In this document: positions 33,364 through 41,215 of the stretch, one piece after another
Layout of the letters: each line of letters starts with the position of its first letter
Numbering within the stretch: position 1 is the first letter of the stretch
Notes under the pieces: generated by a model
The model's input: the letters and a program-made list of their open reading frames with translations, nothing else
Told to the model about the DNA's origin: nothing
Database searches by the model: none
DNA from: Mycolicibacterium bacteremicum
GTDB taxonomy: Bacteria > Actinomycetota > Actinomycetes > Mycobacteriales > Mycobacteriaceae
Assembly: GCF_002086115.1 (NCBI RefSeq)
Contig: NZ_MVHJ01000024.1
Span: forward strand, 1-64,000
DNA length: 64,000 nucleotides
Direction of reading: 5' to 3'
Translations under genes and position numbers: made by a program

Positions 33364-34446
33364 GTGCCGACCGTTGCCACCCGTCTCCGGCGTCTTGCCG
33401 CTGGTACCGCCGCCTTGGCGGTCACCGCGGCGGTGGCGACGTGTACCGGGGCACCCATCGCGGGCGCGGCCGACGGACGCAGTTTGCTGGCCGCGGCCAT
33501 CGCCAACACCCAGGGCTCATACCTGGTGTACAACTTCGGCGGCGGTCACCCGGCGCCACTGCTGGACGCCGGCGGACGTTGGTACGAGGCGGGCAGCGGC
33601 GGGCGCGTGATGATCATCAAGGGCGCCTCGCAGCGGCTGGCCCCGCGGCTGTTGATCGACACCCACAACGGCTATCAGTCACGGTGCGAACGCACCCCGG
33701 GCGCGCGCACCGGTGAAGGACTGGTGCAGGCCGCCGAGGTGTACACACCGATCGCCGCGTGGCAGGCCCTCGGCCAACCCACCATCGCGGTGAACGCCAA
33801 CTTCTTCGACATCCGTGGGCAGCAGGGCGGGTCGTGGAAGACCACCGGGTGCAGTTCCCCGCTGGGTGCCTACGTCGACAACACCCGCGGGCTGGGCAAG
33901 CTCAACGTTCCGCTCACCGGAACCATCGCCTACGCCGGCAAGCAGGGGCTGTCCGGCGGCAACGAGATCTGGACCCCGCTGGCCACCATGATCCTGCCCA
34001 CCTCGGGCGTCCCGTTCATGGTGATGCCGCGCTCGGCCGACGACTTCGATGCCGCGACACCGGTGATCACCGATCTGATGAGCAAGGGCACCCGGTTCGT
34101 GGCCGTCGCGGGCCTGGGCCTGCTGGCCCCCGGGGACCTCGGACAGATGAACGACCCCGGCCCGTCGGCGGCGCGCACGGCACTCGGTTACGTGCGTGAC
34201 CGCGACGAGTTCTACGTGTTCCAGGGCGGTAGCTACACCCCCGACCAGATCCAGGATCTGTTCCGCGGGTTGGGTTCTGACACCGCCATCCTGCTCGACG
34301 GCGGCGGCTCGTCGGCCATCGTGCTGCGGCGCGACACCGGTGGCATGTGGGCGGGCGCCGGCGTGCCCAAGGGCTCGTGCGACACCTATCAGGTGCTGTG
34401 CGATTCCAAGGAACGCGCGCTGCCGAGCTGGCTCGCGTTCAACTAG
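33364..34446 (+). CDS. Phosphodiester glycosidase-family (NAGPA-like) exported protein
   Basis: 360 aa with an N-terminal signal peptide. The family core is present: AVNANFFDIRGQQGG near residue 140 and TAILLDGGGSSAIVLRR near 303-319, the DGGGS motif of the DUF2233/NAGPA fold. Such enzymes remove N-acetylglucosamine from phosphodiester glycans, so cell-wall glycan processing is plausible. GGAGG 6 bp before the GTG at 33364 supports the start. The 3' end overlaps the convergent surface-protein gene by 4 bp. Confidence 0.85.
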   Translation: MPTVATRLRRLAAGTAALAVTAAVATCTGAPIAGAADGRSLLAAAIANTQGSYLVYNFGGGHPAPLLDAGGRWYEAGSGGRVMIIKGASQRLAPRLLIDTHNGYQSRCERTPGARTGEGLVQAAEVYTPIAAWQALGQPTIAVNANFFDIRGQQGGSWKTTGCSSPLGAYVDNTRGLGKLNVPLTGTIAYAGKQGLSGGNEIWTPLATMILPTSGVPFMVMPRSADDFDAATPVITDLMSKGTRFVAVAGLGLLAPGDLGQMNDPGPSAARTALGYVRDRDEFYVFQGGSYTPDQIQDLFRGLGSDTAILLDGGGSSAIVLRRDTGGMWAGAGVPKGSCDTYQVLCDSKERALPSWLAFN

Positions 34447-36731
34447 GCGGCATCCCGGTCGGCACCCGAGGTGCCCGACTTGGCCGTGTCCGGCTTGGCC
34501 GTGTCCGACTTGGCCGTATCCGTCTTCGAAGTGTCGGTCGTGTCGGCCTTGGCTGCACGCTGCGGCCGCTGCGCGGTGATCGGCCGCTTGTAACCGCCGA
34601 AGGGCTGGGTCTTGGCCACCGGCCGTTTGGCGATCGGGCTGACCGGCTCCTCCTCGGCGATCTCTTCTTCGGCGATCTCTTCTTCGGTCACCTCCTCGGT
34701 CACCTCCTCACCGGTGGCGGCCGCATCCTCGTCCGGCGCAGCATGTTTGGGCTCGGCGCCGGTGTCGGCGGGGACGGGCGCGTCCGGGTCCGCGGCGTGC
34801 TTACCCGTCGAGATGTCCCCGGCCGGATCCACCGACAACGTCACCAGCTTCGGCTCGGATTCCGGCAGCTCGCCCGCGGCGGCCGCCAGCGTGCGCTGGG
34901 CGTTGGGCGCCTGCCGCGGAGCCAGCCCGGACAGCAGATTGTCGATTCCCTGCTGCAGTCCAGCGAGATTGAGTCCGTTGGTGAGCGTCTGGACGAGCTT
35001 GCCGAGGTTCTCCAGCACGTTGGGCGGCGATGCCGTCGGGTTGCCGCTGAAGAACTCCTTCTGGAATCCGTTGACCAGCGAGGTGAACACGTCGTTCATG
35101 GCCTGCCCCCAGTTGATCTTGGGGAAGGACATGAACGGGGTGGCTTCGCCCGCCTCGTCGAGCGTTCGGGTCCAGGTGCCGTCCTCGTTGCGCACCACAT
35201 CGGTGTAGCCGAGGTTGACCAGGCTGGTCAGCGCCGGCGACAGCGCGTTCGCCAGCCGGTAGGCCACCGTGCCCAGCGTCCCGAAGCTCACCATGTCGAG
35301 CACATCCCCGGCCAGATACAGCGGTTCCAGCAGCGGCAGCGTGCTGGTCGCCAGGGTGAGGTAGATGTTGATGTTCAGCGGGTTCCCGAGGTCGAGCACA
35401 TCGGAGACGGTCTCGCCCACCTCACCGAGTATCTGGTCGAGCGCGCTGTCCAGCTCGACACCGCGCAGGATGTAGGACGCCCCGATGGTGCCGGCCAGCA
35501 GATTGTTGAACAGCGACACCGGATTCGGCCAGGCCGCCAGATCGGAGAAGGGCTGATACTGGACGGTGGCGTCGACCTTGATGGGCACCAGATTGGCCGC
35601 ACCGAGCTCGATTCCGGTGCCCAGCACCGGGATTCCGGTCCCCTCGTTGGTGGCCGCGACATCCGGCGTGATGATGTCGATACCCAGCAGGTCGAACAAC
35701 GGATAGAACCGCGCGAGCATGCCGCCGTTGGCACGCCCGACGTTGTTGGCCAGGATCATCGGCAGCAGTGTCAGGCTGCCCAGCGGGCCACCACCGTTGG
35801 CCCCGAGGCGCGGCTGGTTGACCAGATCGTCGAGCGCCTGCTGATAGGCCGATCCGGCCGCCATGGCGCCGAAGCCGTACCCGATGACGATCGGGATCCG
35901 GACATCGATGAGGCTCAGATCCGGCAGGTTGATATCGGCCACCAGATCCAGCACGCCCTCGACCAGCGGGCCGAGCAGCGGAATCTGATCGACGGCATCG
36001 CCGGCCAGCCCGAGCACGGCGTCCAGCAGGGTCTCCACGCCGACCTTCAGGTACGGGGTCGTGTTGATGGCATCGGCCACGGCGTTGGCGGTGCCGGGTG
36101 TCCAGCCCAGGTCCAGGCCGGCCAGCGCCTTCAACAGGGTGAACGGCTCACCGGGGGTGATGATGTTGACGCCCGGGATGTCCAGCCCCGCCAGGTTCAG
36201 TGGGTCGGACAGGTCGAGTCCGAGCAGCCCGAGCACCGCGGACAGCGTGATGTTGCCCTGCGCGTCGGTGATGTTCAGCAGATCGAGGATGTCGATCAGC
36301 AGCGGGGTGATCAGACCGCCGAGCACCGGGGTCAGTACCGGGCCCAGTCCGATCGGGATGGCGCCCAGAATGTCGTCGAGAAAGGCCGTCGGAATCTGAC
36401 TCAACAGATCCTCGATGTTGAGGCCGAATCCACCGCCGATGTTGATCCCGGCGATGGCGCGCTCGTAGGCGGCGATGAATTCCTGCAGGTAGTCGTAGGC
36501 GGCCTTGCCGGTACCCCCGCTGACATTCGGCAGGCTGCCCGGCGGTCCGAACGGGCTGACCCCGGCGGTCAGGTCGACCGGCTGCTCCACCACCCGCAGG
36601 TAGTGCTCCTCCGGTCGCGGAATCGGTGTCGGCGCTGCCGCACCGACCGTCATCGCCGTTGCGGTCGCGGTCGCCGCGGTGACCATCGCGACCCGTTTCG
36701 TGCGCTGCACTGCCCGATGCCTGCCGCCCAT
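34443..36731 (-). CDS. Large exported surface protein with PE-PPE-like core (copy 2)
   Basis: 762 aa from the ATG at 36731, which follows a GGGGGAGG ribosome site; an earlier GTG-type start at 36794 is unlikely. Signal peptide (VAMVTAATATATAMTVGAAA), a Leu/Ile/Gly-rich helical region, then the core shared with copy 1: VRIPIVIGYGFGAMAAGSAY near 278-297, GRANGGMLARF, VKVDATVQYQ-type and NALSPALTSLVNLGYTD. The nucleophile elbow position reads GYGFGA, without Ser. The tail is acidic (EEVTEEV, IAEEEIAEEE), then basic, then repeats of DTAKS/DTAKP. It is shorter than copy 1, which carries ~190 extra residues before the core. Function unknown. Confidence 0.75.
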   Translation of the reverse strand: MGGRHRAVQRTKRVAMVTAATATATAMTVGAAAPTPIPRPEEHYLRVVEQPVDLTAGVSPFGPPGSLPNVSGGTGKAAYDYLQEFIAAYERAIAGINIGGGFGLNIEDLLSQIPTAFLDDILGAIPIGLGPVLTPVLGGLITPLLIDILDLLNITDAQGNITLSAVLGLLGLDLSDPLNLAGLDIPGVNIITPGEPFTLLKALAGLDLGWTPGTANAVADAINTTPYLKVGVETLLDAVLGLAGDAVDQIPLLGPLVEGVLDLVADINLPDLSLIDVRIPIVIGYGFGAMAAGSAYQQALDDLVNQPRLGANGGGPLGSLTLLPMILANNVGRANGGMLARFYPLFDLLGIDIITPDVAATNEGTGIPVLGTGIELGAANLVPIKVDATVQYQPFSDLAAWPNPVSLFNNLLAGTIGASYILRGVELDSALDQILGEVGETVSDVLDLGNPLNINIYLTLATSTLPLLEPLYLAGDVLDMVSFGTLGTVAYRLANALSPALTSLVNLGYTDVVRNEDGTWTRTLDEAGEATPFMSFPKINWGQAMNDVFTSLVNGFQKEFFSGNPTASPPNVLENLGKLVQTLTNGLNLAGLQQGIDNLLSGLAPRQAPNAQRTLAAAAGELPESEPKLVTLSVDPAGDISTGKHAADPDAPVPADTGAEPKHAAPDEDAAATGEEVTEEVTEEEIAEEEIAEEEPVSPIAKRPVAKTQPFGGYKRPITAQRPQRAAKADTTDTSKTDTAKSDTAKPDTAKSGTSGADRDAA
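34477..34536. repeat. 15-bp tandem repeat in the surface-protein tail
   Basis: Three close copies of gacttggccgtgtcc (34477-34521) and a diverged fourth, coding on the minus strand for repeated (K)xDTA-type pentapeptides at the C terminus. Confidence 0.8.
34656..34709. repeat. 15-bp and 12-bp tandem repeats in the surface-protein tail
   Basis: Two identical ggcgatctcttcttc units (34656-34685) followed by two identical ggtcacctcctc units (34686-34709), coding for EEIAEEEIA and EEVTEEVT on the minus strand. In-frame, so copy number could vary without breaking the gene. Confidence 0.8.
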
Positions 36732-36816
36732 GTACGTCGTGCCTCCCCCGCTGAGTCCTGGCAGGAACTTAGCACCGGCTAACGGCGGGGCCAATGCTTT
36801 TGCCGCCGGGCCGAAG

Positions 36817-37647
36817 TCAGGGTTGGCGCATCACGCTGCGCAACAAGCGGTCTCGGATGGTTGCCGGCATCCGCGTCAGCAAAGCCAGCTGTAGCTTGGG
36901 ACCGGCACCGACGACGTACCGTGCCCGTGGACGTTTCGCCGTCAGCGCGGTCAGCACCACGTCGGCGACCTTCTGCGGGGCGACCGCGATGCGCTGCGAG
37001 ACCGGCACCGACTTGCGCATACCGGAGATGTGCCGGGCGTAGAGCGCACGGTCCTCGGCCGACAGTGCGGACTCCACCTCGTCGACCATCTCGCCGGCGG
37101 TGCGCCACATATCGGTGTCGGTTTGCGCGGGCTCGACCAGGACGACCGCAATCCGCCACGGCCGCAACTCCATTCGCAGGGCATCCGCGGCGGCTTCGAG
37201 CGCGAACTTGGACGCGGCATACGCCCCGATCAGCGGGGTGGACAGGCGTCCGTTGACACTGGAGATGAACAGCACCCGACCCTGGCTGCTGCGCAGTCTA
37301 GGCAGCACCGCGCGGGTCACGGCCAACTGGCCGATCACGTTGACGTCCAACTGTTTACGCCACTGCTCGGCTGACACCGTCTCCATCGGCCCGGCGACCA
37401 CGATGCCGGCGTTGTTCACCACCGCGTCGAGGTGCGACGGCAGCGTGTCGGCCAGGGCGGCGATGTGCCCGGCGTCGGTGACGTCGAGGGTCACCACCGA
37501 GATGCGGTCCGGGTGGGTGGCGGTCAACATGGCGCCGTCGACGGGGTTGCGCACACCGGCGATGACATCCCAGCCGGCGACGGCGAGGTGCTCAGCAATG
37601 GTCCGGCCGATTCCTCGACCGGCTCCGGTGACGAGAACTGTGGGCAT
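36817..37647 (-). CDS. SDR-family oxidoreductase
   Basis: 276-aa short-chain dehydrogenase: GAGRGIGRTI cofactor site, NNAGIV, catalytic Ser in FISSVNGR and YAASK. The C-terminal ~90 residues (MVDEVESALSAEDRALYARH ... VAPQKVADVVLTALTAKRPR) match the retinol-dehydrogenase-like SDR group. Substrate unknown. It begins 10 bp after the DUF1275 gene, which itself begins 9 bp after the last Mce-associated gene, so it may be the final gene of the mce1 transcript. Confidence 0.85.
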   Translation of the reverse strand: MPTVLVTGAGRGIGRTIAEHLAVAGWDVIAGVRNPVDGAMLTATHPDRISVVTLDVTDAGHIAALADTLPSHLDAVVNNAGIVVAGPMETVSAEQWRKQLDVNVIGQLAVTRAVLPRLRSSQGRVLFISSVNGRLSTPLIGAYAASKFALEAAADALRMELRPWRIAVVLVEPAQTDTDMWRTAGEMVDEVESALSAEDRALYARHISGMRKSVPVSQRIAVAPQKVADVVLTALTAKRPRARYVVGAGPKLQLALLTRMPATIRDRLLRSVMRQP

Positions 37648-37657
37648 GGCGCTCAGA

Positions 37658-38338
37658 CTAACCGGGCGGCACCACGGTCGGTCCGAGGGCGAAGATGAGA
37701 CCGGCCACCGCCACCACCGCGGCGGCCAGTCCGATCACCGGCGCCACCACGTAGAGCGTCATGGTGGCCCCCAGCACCGCGCCGGCGCACATCGTCAACA
37801 CCACGCCGTAGCGCAGTTTCTCGCGCTGCCCGGTGCCGCCGGCCAGCCTGCTGTCGAAACCGATCCCGACGATGGTCTGGGTCAACACCGTGGTGGACAG
37901 CTCGGCGATCCCGAACTGTCGGGCGGCGGCGTTCTGGATGCCGAAGGTGACCGCCAACCCGGCGATCAACACCAGTTTCGAATCGTCGTGATAGCGCAGG
38001 ATCCCCGCCCCGGCGAGCAGCGCCAGGGTGACCAGGGCGAGCACTTCGATGCTCAACGCCACCGTCATCCACCGCCGCACCGACGGACCGAGATGACGCA
38101 CCAGGCGCCCACCCACCACGGTGCCGCCGAGGAAGCTGACGAACGCGACCACCGCGGCCAGCAGGTCGACGCCGGAGTGCGGGACGAACCAGAACCCGAG
38201 GAAGATGACGTTGCCGGTCATGTTGGCGACGAACACGTGCCCGAGCACCAGCACGCTGACCGCGTCCACCAGTCCGGTGGCGAAGGTGAGCAGCAGCAGC
38301 ACCGCGACCGTGCGACGGTGCGAGACAGGCGATTGCAT
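37658..38338 (-). CDS. DUF1275 (YoaK-like) membrane protein
   Basis: 226 aa with about six transmembrane helices. The family pattern is clear: TGLVDAVSVLVLGHVFVANM, TGNVIFLG, FLGGTVVGGR and GIQNAAARQFGIAELSTTV. The function of the family is unknown, though topology suggests a transporter or channel. It follows the mce1 operon's last associated gene by 9 bp on the same strand and is followed by an SDR gene 10 bp later, suggesting co-transcription. Confidence 0.88.
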   Translation of the reverse strand: MQSPVSHRRTVAVLLLLTFATGLVDAVSVLVLGHVFVANMTGNVIFLGFWFVPHSGVDLLAAVVAFVSFLGGTVVGGRLVRHLGPSVRRWMTVALSIEVLALVTLALLAGAGILRYHDDSKLVLIAGLAVTFGIQNAAARQFGIAELSTTVLTQTIVGIGFDSRLAGGTGQREKLRYGVVLTMCAGAVLGATMTLYVVAPVIGLAAAVVAVAGLIFALGPTVVPPG

Positions 38339-38347
38339 GGCCCGCGG

Positions 38348-39034
38348 TTACAGCCTCGGCGTCAGGTCCAGCGAGGTGATGGCATTCATCTGGGTGATGA
38401 GCCAGTCGGTGCCGCGCTTCTCCATGGTCAGCCGGTAGGACAGATAGCGCAGCGACGGGATGTTCTTGGTGACGGGGCTGGTGGCCACCGAGTTGGTGTA
38501 GACGATCGCCGAGGCGTTGTCGGCATCCACCGATTCCACCGCGGTACCGAGCACCTGGGTGTTGTTGGACACCTGTGCCTGTTTGTTCGGCGCGGCGATC
38601 GCGTCGATGTACTTGCGGTACTCGACCTGGAAATCGCCGGCGAGATACTTCGCCGCCCGGTCCGGCAGCGATTCCATGTCCTCGGGTGTGTAGGTCCACA
38701 ACGTGCTGATGGCGTCGGCTGCGGTGCCGGCGATGTCGAGCTTGACCTGCACCTGCGCCCGGTCGTTGAGGTAGGGCGCCGCGGTGGCACCGGCAAACGC
38801 CGCGGCACCGACGAACGCCGCGGCACCGATCGTCGCGAGCACCTTCACCCGCCGGCCGGGTGGCCGGTGCGGTACCAGCACCGGTGCCGGGTCGTCGGCG
38901 GCGTCCGGTGTCTGCGCCGGGTCGGCGGATTCGCCGGAGGTGTCGGTGACGTCCGCGCGCTCACCGGTGGCGGGCGCGTCGGTGGTGTCGGACCCGGTGG
39001 TCAGATCACCTGAATCAGTCGGCTGATCTTCCAC
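38348..39034 (-). CDS. Mce-associated membrane protein (Rv0178-like)
   Basis: 228 aa from a GTG at 39034. A Thr/Asp/Glu-rich disordered N terminus is followed by a single transmembrane helix (VLATIGAAAFVGAAAFAGAT) and an extracytoplasmic SnoaL/NTF2-like domain (AADAISTLWTYTPEDMESL ... RLTMEKRGTDWLITQMNA). Mce-associated proteins of this type stabilise or assist the Mce complex. The start overlaps the previous gene by 34 bp. It is the fourth of four such genes after mce1F, matching Rv0175-Rv0178. Confidence 0.85.
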   Translation of the reverse strand: MEDQPTDSGDLTTGSDTTDAPATGERADVTDTSGESADPAQTPDAADDPAPVLVPHRPPGRRVKVLATIGAAAFVGAAAFAGATAAPYLNDRAQVQVKLDIAGTAADAISTLWTYTPEDMESLPDRAAKYLAGDFQVEYRKYIDAIAAPNKQAQVSNNTQVLGTAVESVDADNASAIVYTNSVATSPVTKNIPSLRYLSYRLTMEKRGTDWLITQMNAITSLDLTPRL

Positions 39035-39552
39035 TGCTGTCCTTCCTTGATGGCCGTTGCCAGCCAACGGCTTCCGGTCTCGATGGTCTGCTTGCCGTCC
39101 GGGGTGGTGCTGGTGCTCTTGGTGGCGACGAGCACGTCGGCGCTGCCGTTCTCGTTCCACCGTTGCACGCCCGCCTCGACGACGGTGCCGGTGGTGGGCT
39201 CCAGCCGCGCCACCTGCAGCACGATCTCGTTCTGCTTCTCGGTGAACACCTGGAGGAACTCCCCGGTCCCCTGGGCCCGCATCCGGTCCGCATAGTCGTT
39301 GGCGTTGAACGGATCCAGTGTCGTGTACGCGGTCATGAAGGCCCGCACATAGCCCAGCGCGTCGGCATCGCGGATCTCGGTCTGCCGGTCCGACTCGTGC
39401 ACCACCGTGAAATAGGAGGCGAAGCCCAGCGCGACGGTGACCAGCACCGCCGAGATCGCCGCCACCAGCGGCAGACCCCAGCGCACCGGCGGGTCGACCG
39501 GCGCCACGAAGTATTCGGGCCGGTCCGGTTCGATGATGCGGCGCGGACTCAT
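39001..39552 (-). CDS. Mce-associated membrane protein (Rv0177-like)
   Basis: 183 aa. A short cytoplasmic segment, one transmembrane helix (LPLVAAISAVLVTVALGFAS) and an NTF2-like outer domain (VRAFMTAYTTLDPFNANDYA, VQRWNENGSADVLVATKSTS, SRWLATAIKEGQQWKISRLI). The ATG at 39552 overlaps the stop of the RDD-type gene (ATGA) and its 3' end overlaps the next gene by 34 bp. The length matches Rv0177 (about 184 aa). Accessory to the Mce1 importer. Confidence 0.87.
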   Translation of the reverse strand: MSPRRIIEPDRPEYFVAPVDPPVRWGLPLVAAISAVLVTVALGFASYFTVVHESDRQTEIRDADALGYVRAFMTAYTTLDPFNANDYADRMRAQGTGEFLQVFTEKQNEIVLQVARLEPTTGTVVEAGVQRWNENGSADVLVATKSTSTTPDGKQTIETGSRWLATAIKEGQQWKISRLIQVI

Positions 39553-40520
39553 CCGCCACCCCCGGGGGCCTGGGGCCGGGTCAACACGGACAGGTTCTGC
39601 ACCTGCCACTGCTCTCCGGGCTTGACGAAGTCGACGCGCACCGTGGCGGTGATGAACCGCATGGTGTTCGGGTCGCTGCCGCGCTGGCCCTGCATGGCCA
39701 GCAGCATGGAGGCCGTGGTGGTGGTCGGTGCGGGCGACTCCAGCACCGCACTGTTGACCGACCAGTACTCGTTGGACACCAGCGGAGACCTGCGCAGGGC
39801 GTCCTGCTGAGCGACCAGTTGCGGGCGGTAGCTGTCCGAGGCCAGCGACCGGGCGCGCTCGAAATCCTGGTCGGCGGTGTCGGGGGTGTAGCTGAGGATC
39901 TGCTCGACGATGCCCGCCCCCTGGGCCGCGATCTGGCTGCGCGCGTCGTCGAGGGCGCGGTCGGCCCGGTACACCAGCGCATAACCGGCCACCGTCGCGC
40001 CGGCGCACACCACGGCCACTGCAGCCAGGACGATGGCCGCCGGCCGCCGCACATCCCGTCCCGGTTCGCCGACGGGACGAACCTCGGTGCGCAGCAACAG
40101 ATCTGCGAAGGTACGTCCGCGGCGGTCCAGCAGCGGCCACAGCCAGCCCAGCAGCGCGGGCGCGGTGTCGAGCAGGTGCGCCACATCGCGCAGGATCAGC
40201 CGGCCGGTGTCGGCGGGGTCGCCGGAGCGGACCACCACCCGGATTCCGGTGACCGCGCGGCCCAGCGACCACCCGGTGCGCACCGGCAGCACCCAGCGGT
40301 TGCCCATCAGGAGCAGACCGGCCAGGCCGGCGGCCACGGTGTAGACCCACCACAGCACGCCCAGCAGCGGTGCCGTCCAGGCCAGCATCGCCAGGGTCGT
40401 GATCAGCGCGAGCCCGAACAGCACATCGATGGCGAACGCGCCGGCGCGCGCACCCCAGGACGCCGGCGTCACCTCCGGTTGCGGGTCCGACTCGACGGCG
40501 TCTTCGAGAACCGCTGTCAC
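39549..40520 (-). CDS. RDD-domain Mce-associated membrane protein (Rv0176-like)
   Basis: 323 aa. The N-terminal half is an RDD domain with two to three membrane helices (ASWGARAGAFAIDVLFGLAL ... GWSLGRAVTGIRVV ... RGRTFADLLLRTEV). A further helix (AAIVLAAVAVVCAGATVAG) then leads to an extracytoplasmic Mce-associated domain (DARSQIAAQGAGIVEQILSY ... TATVRVDFVKPGEQWQVQNL). Overlaps both neighbours by 4 bp. The fusion and length match Rv0176. Confidence 0.87.
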   Translation of the reverse strand: MTAVLEDAVESDPQPEVTPASWGARAGAFAIDVLFGLALITTLAMLAWTAPLLGVLWWVYTVAAGLAGLLLMGNRWVLPVRTGWSLGRAVTGIRVVVRSGDPADTGRLILRDVAHLLDTAPALLGWLWPLLDRRGRTFADLLLRTEVRPVGEPGRDVRRPAAIVLAAVAVVCAGATVAGYALVYRADRALDDARSQIAAQGAGIVEQILSYTPDTADQDFERARSLASDSYRPQLVAQQDALRRSPLVSNEYWSVNSAVLESPAPTTTTASMLLAMQGQRGSDPNTMRFITATVRVDFVKPGEQWQVQNLSVLTRPQAPGGGG

Positions 40521-41215
40521 GTGGTGACCTGCACGAGGTTGGCAATCTTGTAGGTACCGTCGGCACGCTGCATGGTCACCCGCAGTCGGTAGCCCTGCTC
40601 CTGATCGGCGGTCTCACTGTTGGTCACCTTGGTGCGCACGGCGACCAGCACGTCCACCGACCCGTCGTCGTGGTGCCGTTCGACGGCCGCGCGCAGGTCG
40701 GAGACCTCGACCTGGACGTTGGCGGCCTGGTAGGCCTCGACCATGATCGAGCTATAAAAGACGGCCTGCGCGCCGAAGTCGCCGGTCGAGCAGTCCACGA
40801 TCCTGGCCTGCGCCGCGCCCATCGACGCGGTGTCGGGCGCCTGCGTGGCGATGACGCAGTCCTTGGCGGCCTGCAGTGCCACCGCATCGTCGCGGGCGAT
40901 CTGATCGCTGCGAGCGTTCCACTGCAGCAGCAGGTAACCCACCGCACCCATCCCGGCGGCCAGGGCGATCAGCACGACCGCGATGGCGGCGACCCAGCCA
41001 CCACCGAGCCGGCCGTGGGACGGCTGCGCGGTATCGGGTTCGGCGAGTGACTCCTGGGGTGCCGCGTCGACCGGGTCCGCGGGCCGCTCAGCGGTATCGG
41101 CGTCCTTGTCCTTGGAGTCCTCGGAGTCCTTCACATCCTTGGAGGCCGCGGACCCGGTGGCCTCGATCTCGTCGTCGGTGGGGTTCAGCCGGCCGGTGCC
41201 AGCATCTCCTTCCAT
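40517..41215 (-). CDS. Mce-associated membrane protein (Rv0175-like)
   Basis: 232 aa: acidic low-complexity N terminus (DVKDSEDSKDKDADTAE), one transmembrane helix (WVAAIAVVLIALAAGMGAVG), then a predicted NTF2-like domain (AQARIVDCSTGDFGAQAVFY, VEVSDLRAAVERHHDDGSVD, YRLRVTMQRADGTYKIANLV). The start lies 31 bp inside the end of mce1F, implying translational coupling to the operon. Two Cys (CVIATQ, IVDCSTG) may pair outside the membrane. Confidence 0.87.
   Translation of the reverse strand: MEGDAGTGRLNPTDDEIEATGSAASKDVKDSEDSKDKDADTAERPADPVDAAPQESLAEPDTAQPSHGRLGGGWVAAIAVVLIALAAGMGAVGYLLLQWNARSDQIARDDAVALQAAKDCVIATQAPDTASMGAAQARIVDCSTGDFGAQAVFYSSIMVEAYQAANVQVEVSDLRAAVERHHDDGSVDVLVAVRTKVTNSETADQEQGYRLRVTMQRADGTYKIANLVQVTT

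Noticed and set aside
34347..36782. Open frame of 811 codons on the + strand opposite the copy-2 surface-protein gene
   Set aside because: Arg/Gln/His/Val-rich translation without domains, produced by GC-rich codon bias of the gene on the other strand, which has a signal peptide and a paralogue.
37100..39013. Open frame of 637 codons on the + strand opposite SDR, DUF1275 and Mce-associated genes
   Set aside because: It crosses three well-supported genes on the minus strand; His/Arg/Gly-rich low-complexity translation and no recognisable motif.
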